A stretch of 64,000 nt of DNA, from NCBI RefSeq assembly GCF_041647995.1, contig NZ_JARRIB010000001.1, positions 62,001-126,000 of the forward strand, read 5' to 3'. Made by a program: the position numbers and the translations under genes. The notes below the pieces were generated by a model that had not been told where the DNA came from, ran no database searches, and was given only the letters and a program-made list of their open reading frames with translations. Origin of the DNA: Pyrococcus kukulkanii (GTDB lineage Archaea > Methanobacteriota_B > Thermococci > Thermococcales > Thermococcaceae). Below are positions 55,925 to 64,000 of the stretch, one piece after another; within the stretch, counting starts at the first letter, position 1, and each line of letters opens with the position of its first letter.

Positions 55925-56527
55925 CTAAATTCCCAAAGAATTCAAAAGCTCTTTCAACTTCTTGAAGTCCTCTTTTAGCTCTTCCCTCAGCTGGGGCCTA
56001 TATAAAGCAACTGCGGGATGGTACATTGGGATTATGTAGACCTTCCCAAAGAGTGTTCTAGCTTCAAACACCTTCCCGTGGATCTTGCTTATTCCCTCAA
56101 CTGAAAAGCCAAACTTCTTCAGAATATAGGAGGTGGAGAAGCGACCTAAGGTCACTATTACCTTTGGCCTTATTATATCTATTTGAGCATCAAGGTAGGG
56201 GGAACACGCTCTTATCTCCTCCTCAGTTGGATCTCTATTGTTTGGAGGCCTGCACTTAACTATGTTCGTTATGTAAACATCCTTTCTGCTAAGGCCTATG
56301 GAGGCAAGCAACTCATCGAGAACTTTCCCTGCCTTACCAACGAAGGGCAAGCCCTGCTGATCCTCCCAGTATCCTGGAGCTTCCCCAACGAACATTAGCT
56401 TGGCATCGTAGCTTCCCGAGCCAGAAACGGGATTAGTCCTCAATTGCCAGAGCGGACACTTCCTGCAATTCCTAATTTTCTCCTCGAGCTTCTTCATTAA
56501 TTCCTCCTTTGAGGGCACAAGGATCAC
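55925..56527 (-). CDS. Family 4 uracil-DNA glycosylase
   Basis: A 200-residue thermostable [4Fe-4S] uracil-DNA glycosylase. The N-terminal pair C21-R-K-C24 and two later cysteines (KCRPPNNRD and RACSPY) are the cluster ligands. GEAPGYWEDQQGLPFVG is the catalytic motif 1 and MYHPAVAL the histidine motif 2. It removes uracil from deaminated cytosine, important at high temperature. Its ATG overlaps the stop of the upstream small gene (ATGA), so they form one operon. Confidence 0.93.
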   Translation of the reverse strand: MILVPSKEELMKKLEEKIRNCRKCPLWQLRTNPVSGSGSYDAKLMFVGEAPGYWEDQQGLPFVGKAGKVLDELLASIGLSRKDVYITNIVKCRPPNNRDPTEEEIRACSPYLDAQIDIIRPKVIVTLGRFSTSYILKKFGFSVEGISKIHGKVFEARTLFGKVYIIPMYHPAVALYRPQLREELKEDFKKLKELLNSLGI

Positions 56528-56883
56528 CTTTTAAGTGGTAGCCTTGCCTGGGAGAGATAAGCTTGAAGGAGCTCAACCCACGCAGTATAGTAACCTCTCT
56601 CATAATCGTCTCTGAACTCCTGGTTCTTTATTTCCTCAAACTGCTCAAGTAGCTTCTTTATTTCTTCAGGGTTAGGATCGTTTATGAGCCTGACTATTAA
56701 AGAATCAGGATCATTGTCTTTGATTGCACTCATAAATCCACTTATAGCTTTAAGATATCCCCTACCCCATTCATCTTCCTTTACAAGTTTCGCCAGCTTA
56801 TCAAGATGTGATTTAGCCTTATCAAAATCTCTCCTAAGGAGAGCTCTTAAGAACATTTCCATCCTCATTTCCCTTGCAGGCAT
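56524..56883 (-). CDS. Uncharacterised small helical protein (119 aa)
   Basis: I do not recognise it. It starts MPAREMRMEMFLRALLRRDFDKAKSHL at 56883, with GGAGGTGAGGTG directly upstream; the frame extends farther but overlaps the neighbouring gene and lacks a ribosome site. The protein is helical and charged throughout, perhaps a TPR-like repeat fold (RDFDKAKSHLDKLAKL and DDYERGYYTAWVELLQAYL). It lies between a TIM-barrel isomerase gene and the uracil-DNA glycosylase gene and is coupled to the latter. Confidence 0.75.
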   Translation of the reverse strand: MPAREMRMEMFLRALLRRDFDKAKSHLDKLAKLVKEDEWGRGYLKAISGFMSAIKDNDPDSLIVRLINDPNPEEIKKLLEQFEEIKNQEFRDDYERGYYTAWVELLQAYLSQARLPLKR

Positions 56884-56887
56884 CACC

Positions 56888-57694
56888 TCACCTCCTAAGT
56901 CTCTGAATGAGGTCATCCTTAGGTGGTAAATTGTTGAATACCTTTGGATCTTTAACTTTGACAAGGATAGGAATAGTATCATCAAACATCTTGAGAACCT
57001 TTCCAAAGGGAATTTTGCCCTCGCCCGGTAGTAAATGGAGGTCACCCACACCGTATGCTAGGGCATCCTCTGGCTCAACTTGGGGAAACATCTTTCCAAA
57101 GTTATCATGGACAAGTAAAAGGATAGTTTTCTCGATACCTAGCCTTACATCTTCAAGTAGCTTATTTTCATCCCCCTGAGCGCTTAAGAATGCATGAGCA
57201 ACATCTAGGGCAAAGCCAACGTTATCTCTATCAACATTGTCGATAACATAGAGGGTATCCTTGACACTAAACGTATTTTCTAGTGCTATCTGTATACCAA
57301 ACTTTGAAGCTGTATCAGCGAGAGTTCTTATTGCATCAATTTCTAAGTCGAGCCTTCCAGTCTTGCCACTTTGCATTACCACAATCTTCGCACCTAACTT
57401 GATAGCTACATCCAATACAGCCTTAGCAACCTTAAAGTGCCTACTGTAGTATATACTGTCCCTTAGGTTTATTGATACTGGCATCCTAAGTATGTACTCA
57501 ATCCCAACCCCTCTAAGGGCGGCTTCAACTTCTTGTAGATTGTTTTCAATAACAATTCCGTTCTTTATCAAACCAAGAGCGTGGGGAAATATCTGGACAA
57601 AATCGTAGTTTTTTATCTTAATTTCAGCAAGAATCGAGGGTAAAGTCCTTCCCTCCCTGATGAAATGGGGATATATGCTTACTCCAACTTTCAT
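56888..57694 (-). CDS. Sugar phosphate isomerase/epimerase-like TIM-barrel protein
   Basis: A 268-residue protein of the xylose isomerase-like/AP endonuclease 2 superfamily. Metal ligand positions are suggested by IALENTFSV (Glu), VGFALDVAHAF (Asp and His), LVHDNFGKM (His) and LPGEGKIPFGKV (Glu). I start at ATG 57694 after AAGGTGAG; nine further codons are open upstream. It could be an isomerase or, less likely, endonuclease IV, whose conserved set is not complete. It lies four bases before the next gene. Confidence 0.85.
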   Translation of the reverse strand: MKVGVSIYPHFIREGRTLPSILAEIKIKNYDFVQIFPHALGLIKNGIVIENNLQEVEAALRGVGIEYILRMPVSINLRDSIYYSRHFKVAKAVLDVAIKLGAKIVVMQSGKTGRLDLEIDAIRTLADTASKFGIQIALENTFSVKDTLYVIDNVDRDNVGFALDVAHAFLSAQGDENKLLEDVRLGIEKTILLLVHDNFGKMFPQVEPEDALAYGVGDLHLLPGEGKIPFGKVLKMFDDTIPILVKVKDPKVFNNLPPKDDLIQRLRR

Positions 57695-57767
57695 CCATAA
57701 CTCACCTTGAGAGACCATCAAGCGAAAGACTTAAAAGTCTTCCGTGGGTGAGGTAATTCCGGGCAGT

Positions 57768-57877
57768 GCCGGGGTAGCTTAGCCTGGTCAAAGCGCCCGG
57801 CTCATAGGGCCACTCCCCCGTGAGGGGGAGCCTGAGAAACCGGGAGATCCGGGGTTCGAAGCCCCGCCCCGGCACCA
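57768..57877 (+). tRNA. tRNA-Met (elongator, CAT) with intron, CCA encoded
   Basis: Acceptor arms GCCGGGG and CCCCGGC pair fully, with D stem GCTT/AAGC and T arm CGGGG-TTCGAAG-CCCCG. The anticodon stem CCCGG/CCGGG encloses CTCATAA once a 32-base intron (about 57807-57838) is removed; the intron sits after position 37, the canonical archaeal place. The intron itself contains CTCCCCC-GTGA-GGGGGAG. The anticodon stem lacks the three G-C pairs of initiator tRNA, so this is the elongator. The 3' CCA is encoded. Confidence 0.95.
57807..57838 (+). other. Archaeal tRNA intron
   Basis: A 32-base intron between anticodon-loop positions 37 and 38 of tRNA-Met. A seven-pair stem (57813-57819 with 57824-57830) closed by GTGA, a GNRA-type tetraloop, forms the central part of the bulge-helix-bulge substrate for the splicing endonuclease. 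The exact ends could shift by one or two bases because of flanking As. Confidence 0.85.
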
Positions 57878-57933
57878 CTTTTTCTGAGCATAGGTATTTT
57901 TAAGGAGTTAGGCATAGATAAGAGGGGATAGAA

Positions 57934-58974
57934 ATGCACTTAATGGAGTTTCCTAGGGAGGTTGTTCTTGGACATAACTTAATTCCCGAGGTTGTTAACA
58001 TAGCTAAAAGGCTTAAACTTGAATCCCCTGTCCTAGTTGTTTATGGCCCAAAAACGAAAGAAATAGCAGGCAAAGACGTTGAAAGAGAGTTAAAATCAGC
58101 TTTTGACGTTCATTCCATCACTGTTAAAGAAGCAAACACGGAGAATGTGAAGAAGGTTCTTGCTAAAATAAGGGATCTGGGGATTAAATGGGCAATAGCG
58201 GTTGGCGGTGGAAGCATAATAGATGTAACAAAGCTTGCAAGCTACAAATCAGGCATCCCCTTTATCAGCTTCCCCACAACGGCATCACACGATGGAATAG
58301 CAAGTGCAAACGCATCGATAAAGGGGCTTGGGACAAAAACCTCAATAAAGGCAAGACCTCCGCTAGCAGTAGTTGCGGACATAGGGATAATAAAGACCGC
58401 TCCCAAACGATACTTAGCCGCAGGTGTTGGAGATGTTATCAGCAACATAACAGCTGTTAGGGATTGGAGATTGGCCCACAAGATTAGAGGAGAATACTTC
58501 AGCGAATATGCAGCTGCTTTAAGCCTAATGAGTGCGAAGATGGTTATGAGGGATGCCGAGGTAATAAGGCTCGGAGAAGATGAGGGAGTTAGAAAGGTCG
58601 TTAAGGCCCTTATATCAAGTGGAGTGGCCATGAGCATAGCAGGCTCCTCAAGACCAGCAAGTGGAGCTGAGCATCTCTTTAGCCACGCCCTCGATATGTT
58701 GCTCGACAAGCCCGCCCTTCATGGCGAGCAGACAGGAATAGGAACGATAATAATGGCTTATCTACACGGAATAAACTGGAAAAAGATAAAGGAAACCCTA
58801 AAAACCGTTGGAGCACCAACTACAGCGTACGAGCTTGGAATTGATCCAGAGATTATTATAGAGGCTTTGACAATAGCCCATACGATAAGGCCAGAGAGAT
58901 ACACGATTCTGGGAAGGGATGGCCTCACCAGAGAAGCCGCTGAGAGAGCTGCTAAAATCACGGGTGTAATTTGA
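57934..58974 (+). CDS. egsA: sn-glycerol-1-phosphate dehydrogenase
   Basis: A 346-residue NAD(P)- and zinc-dependent enzyme that makes glycerol-1-phosphate, the stereo-specific backbone of archaeal lipids. NAD contacts are in AVGGGSIIDVTKLASY and FPTTASHDGIAS; zinc ligands are Asp in AAGVGDVISNITA, His in SGAEHLFSHALDM and His in PALHGEQTGIG. Size and pattern agree with archaeal EgsA. A tRNA gene lies 56 bases upstream and a CxxC protein gene 12 bases downstream. Confidence 0.95.
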   Translation: MHLMEFPREVVLGHNLIPEVVNIAKRLKLESPVLVVYGPKTKEIAGKDVERELKSAFDVHSITVKEANTENVKKVLAKIRDLGIKWAIAVGGGSIIDVTKLASYKSGIPFISFPTTASHDGIASANASIKGLGTKTSIKARPPLAVVADIGIIKTAPKRYLAAGVGDVISNITAVRDWRLAHKIRGEYFSEYAAALSLMSAKMVMRDAEVIRLGEDEGVRKVVKALISSGVAMSIAGSSRPASGAEHLFSHALDMLLDKPALHGEQTGIGTIIMAYLHGINWKKIKETLKTVGAPTTAYELGIDPEIIIEALTIAHTIRPERYTILGRDGLTREAAERAAKITGVI

Positions 58975-58986
58975 GGAGGTGATCGG

Positions 58987-59415
58987 ATGGTCATCACTCT
59001 AGTTGGTGAAAAGTTAGCTAAACCTGGGCTTGAATTCGTATATTATGGACCAGGAGAACCGTGCAAAACATGCAAGCTTGCAAGAGTTTGCATAGGGAAC
59101 CTAGAACCTGGGAGGAGGTACAAGATAGTTAGGGTAAGGAACATCGAACATCCGTGCCCGCTCCATGAAGGGAAGGTAAGGGTTGTTGAGGTCGTTGAGC
59201 CAGCAATAGAAGTGCTTATAGATCCCAGGTACGCAATAGCAGGAAGCAAGATAAAGCTCAGCTTCGTAGAGTGCGAAGAACCAGACAAAATTGACTTAGT
59301 AAAACCAGAAGGGCTCTTCGAGGGTGACATTGTCAAAATCCTAGAGATCCTTGGAGATGTTGAGTGTAATGGGAAAAAGTACAAGCTGGCAAGGGTGATG
59401 AGGGAAAAAGAATAG
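58987..59415 (+). CDS. UPF0179 family protein
   Basis: A 142-residue archaeal protein with cysteine motifs [10 protein letters not shown] (residues 24-33) and HPCPLHEG, a possible zinc or iron-sulfur site. The remainder is mainly beta ([30 protein letters not shown]). The family is widespread in Euryarchaeota, with no function known to me. It follows egsA closely with a GGAGGTGATCGG ribosome site, so co-transcription is likely. Its end abuts the convergent argS gene. Confidence 0.88.
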   Translation: MVITLVGEKLAKPGLEFVYYGPGEPCKTCKLARVCIGNLEPGRRYKIVRVRNIEHPCPLHEGKVRVVEVVEPAIEVLIDPRYAIAGSKIKLSFVECEEPDKIDLVKPEGLFEGDIVKILEILGDVECNGKKYKLARVMREKE

Positions 59416-62386
<2,971 letters not shown>

Positions 62387-62390
62387 CTTC

Positions 62391-62753
62391 TCACCTCCAG
62401 CCAAACTCAGATAGGAACTTCTTCTTAAGCCTTCTTATGGTGCCAGAGACCCCAAGAGTTCTCACGAGAACCTTTTTCCCCTTAAATTCAGTCAACAGGA
62501 TAAGAGAAAATCTGACATGCTCAACGTAATTCCTATCGCATCTAAGAATTCCAGTCTGAGATTCCTCATCAAATTTAATCAACCACGGCTTGGCCATTGA
62601 GGTTCCAACTTCACCAAGAACTCGAAGAATATTGCCCCATATCATCTCCCTTACTTCCCCTTTCTTCAGGGGCTCCTCGGAGATAACTTGGAAAGCTATG
62701 TACCTGTGCTTATCCCTAAGCGTGGGGGGGAGGGTTTTTGGTCTATCGCTCAT
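62391..62753 (-). CDS. rnp2: RNase P protein component 2 (Pop5)
   Basis: A 120-residue protein of the Rpp14/Pop5 family, a protein subunit of archaeal RNase P that works with Rpp30. [20 protein letters not shown] at the start and [26 protein letters not shown] in the middle are the family core; it corresponds to P. horikoshii PH1481. It leads a minus-strand run with pelota and argS and is divergent from TFB. Confidence 0.94.
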   Translation of the reverse strand: MSDRPKTLPPTLRDKHRYIAFQVISEEPLKKGEVREMIWGNILRVLGEVGTSMAKPWLIKFDEESQTGILRCDRNYVEHVRFSLILLTEFKGKKVLVRTLGVSGTIRRLKKKFLSEFGWR

Positions 62754-62861
62754 GCCCTAAGTTACTCAGCTAGAATTTAATAGTTGCTGTGCAAAAAATT
62801 TGCATAGTGGAGATTCTTAAATACTTCTTTGAGGAGACTAGTTTAACACGTCACTAAGTAA

Positions 62862-62880
62862 CACAAAAGGTTTATATACC
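62862..62880 (+). promoter_or_regulatory. BRE/TATA promoter of tfb
   Basis: A purine-rich BRE-like CACAAAAGG is followed by TTTATATACC (62871-62880). The start is expected near 62902, giving a leader of about 37 bases that contains a self-complementary CCGCCGGCGG next to the ribosome site. Confidence 0.7.
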
Positions 62881-62938
62881 TTTCGGTATTCGTAGTTATA
62901 TTGAGAAGAGCTTTTGGACCGCCGGCGGGGGTGTTGGG

Positions 62939-63841
62939 GTGAATAAGCAAAGAGTTTGTCCCGTTTGTGGATCAACTGAGTTTATATATGACCCCGAAAG
63001 GGGCGAAATCGTCTGCGCAAGGTGTGGTTACGTAATTGAAGAGAACATCATTGACATGGGACCAGAATGGAGGGCCTTTGATGCTTCTCAGCGTGAAAGA
63101 AGATCAAGAACAGGAGCCCCAGAGAGTATACTTCTCCACGACAAAGGGCTATCTACCGATATAGGAATTGATAGGTCGCTAACTGGCTTAATGAGAGAAA
63201 AGATGTATAGGCTTAGGAAGTGGCAGTCAAGGCTTAGGGTTAGTGATGCAGCGGAGAGAAACCTTGCATTTGCATTGAGTGAACTTGACAGGATTACCGC
63301 TCAATTAAAATTGCCAAAACATGTTGAAGAGGAAGCCGCAAGGCTGTATAGGGAAGCCGTAAGAAAAGGATTAATAAGGGGGAGATCCATCGAAAGTGTT
63401 ATAGCTGCCTGTGTATATGCAGCGTGCAGGTTGCTAAAGGTTCCCAGAACCCTAGATGAAATATCAGATATAGCGAGAGTTGAGAAGAAGGAGATCGGAA
63501 GAAGTTACCGTTTCATCGCAAGAAATCTGAATTTAACTCCGAAAAAGCTCTTCGTCAAGCCCACTGATTATGTTAACAAGTTCGCGGATGAACTCGGGCT
63601 AAGTGAGAAGGTTAGAAGGAGGGCCATAGAAATTCTTGAAGAGGCTTACAGGAGAGGCCTTACAAGTGGAAAGAGCCCAGCCGGACTAGTTGCCGCAGCC
63701 CTCTATATAGCCTCACTTCTTGAAGGAGAGAAGAGGACTCAGAGGGAAGTTGCCGAAGTTGCGAGGGTCACGGAAGTAACGGTGAGAAACAGATATAAAG
63801 AGCTTGTAGAAAAGCTCGGAATTAAGGTTCCCATTGCATAA
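62939..63841 (+). CDS. tfb: Transcription initiation factor B
   Basis: A 300-residue general transcription factor. The zinc ribbon ligands are C7, C10, C26 and C29. The B-reader/linker region (EWRAFDASQRERRSRTGAPE) and two cyclin-like repeats (about residues 105-195 and 200-295) are complete, and the second contains the BRE-recognising helix EVAEVARVTEVTVRNRYKEL. Near identity to P. furiosus TFB1 by eye. The start is GTG at 62939, followed by AATAAGCAAAGAG. It binds the same BRE/TATA elements seen across the window. Confidence 0.97.
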   Translation: MNKQRVCPVCGSTEFIYDPERGEIVCARCGYVIEENIIDMGPEWRAFDASQRERRSRTGAPESILLHDKGLSTDIGIDRSLTGLMREKMYRLRKWQSRLRVSDAAERNLAFALSELDRITAQLKLPKHVEEEAARLYREAVRKGLIRGRSIESVIAACVYAACRLLKVPRTLDEISDIARVEKKEIGRSYRFIARNLNLTPKKLFVKPTDYVNKFADELGLSEKVRRRAIEILEEAYRRGLTSGKSPAGLVAAALYIASLLEGEKRTQREVAEVARVTEVTVRNRYKELVEKLGIKVPIA

Positions 63842-63867
63842 TTTTTTAATTTTATTTTATTATTTTG
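63842..63867 (+). terminator. T-rich terminator after tfb
   Basis: Several T-runs (TTTTTT, TTTT, TTTT, TTTT) follow the tfb stop codon without a hairpin, the usual archaeal intrinsic terminator form that also recruits FttA. It separates tfb from the convergent tRNA gene. Confidence 0.6.
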
Positions 63868-63889
63868 AAGAAAGGGGAAGAAAGTATTC

Positions 63890-63976
63890 TGGCGCCGGGG
63901 CGGGGATTTGAACCCCGGTGGGCAAACGCCCACGGGCTCTCCAGGCCCGCGCCTTCCCTGGCTAGGCTACCCCGGC
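63890..63976 (-). tRNA. tRNA-Ser (GGA), CCA encoded
   Basis: On the minus strand a class II tRNA of 87 bases. Acceptor GCCGGGG/CCCCGGC with discriminator G, anticodon stem CGGGC/GCCCG enclosing CTGGAGA (anticodon GGA), a long variable arm GTGGGCG-TTT-GCCCAC-like, and T loop TTCAAAT. The G73 discriminator and long variable arm fit serine. Convergent with tfb. Confidence 0.95.
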
Positions 63977-64000
63977 ACACCTATATTAAATAGAATTAGA

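Overview
The window reads as a chromosomal segment of a hyperthermophilic archaeon of the order Thermococcales, most likely Pyrococcus. The protein sequences (FEN-1, TFB, aCPSF1/FttA, proteasome beta, MJ0822-type S-layer protein), archaeal TATA/BRE promoters, GGTGA-type ribosome binding sites, archaeal C/D box sRNAs and an intron-containing elongator tRNA-Met all agree. The species cannot be fixed from sequence reading alone. No CRISPR array, insertion sequence, rRNA or replication origin was seen.

Region 1 (1-19000, all minus strand) is an energy module. Reading with transcription, it starts with an FrhAGB-type hydrogenase (18986-16298). After a 566-base regulatory gap follow a formate dehydrogenase (fdhA plus a ferredoxin subunit), a membrane-bound group 4 [NiFe] hydrogenase with three antiporter-like subunits, a formate channel, and a Mrp-type Na+/H+ antiporter module cut off at the window edge. 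This matches the formate-to-H2 fdh-mfh-mnh clusters known from Thermococcus onnurineus, where formate oxidation coupled to H2 release drives ion export. Both promoters of this region (upstream of fdhA and of frhA) carry a full match to the redox regulator SurR consensus GTTn3AACn5GTT just upstream of BRE/TATA. Thioredoxin reductase is divergent from frhA.

Region 2 (19230-26600) holds trxB, a class III aminotransferase, a HAD phosphatase, a prenyltransferase-fold protein preceded by a GC-rich structured leader that could switch its own ribosome binding site on and off, two small coiled-coil genes (one with an apparent frameshift), Trm5, FEN-1 with a C/D sRNA lying on its leader, and a PsiE-like membrane protein.

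Region 3 (26625-33000) is a complete Opp/Dpp-type ABC importer whose binding protein looks circularly permuted. Region 4 (33230-45019) is a long minus-strand housekeeping run: UMP kinase, a threonine-synthase-like protein lacking the PLP lysine and fused to a winged helix, FttA, proteasome beta, TrmY, a large FKBP, the S-layer protein and a small relative, and a radical SAM enzyme.

Region 5 (45341-64000) is mixed-strand housekeeping: ketopantoate reductase, DUF47, SerA, GH57 branching enzyme, RqcH, a SplB-like radical SAM protein, structured and C/D RNAs before phosphopantothenate synthetase, a HTH regulator, family 4 uracil-DNA glycosylase, tRNA-Met with intron, glycerol-1-phosphate dehydrogenase for archaeal lipids, ArgRS, Pelota, RNase P Pop5, TFB and tRNA-Ser.
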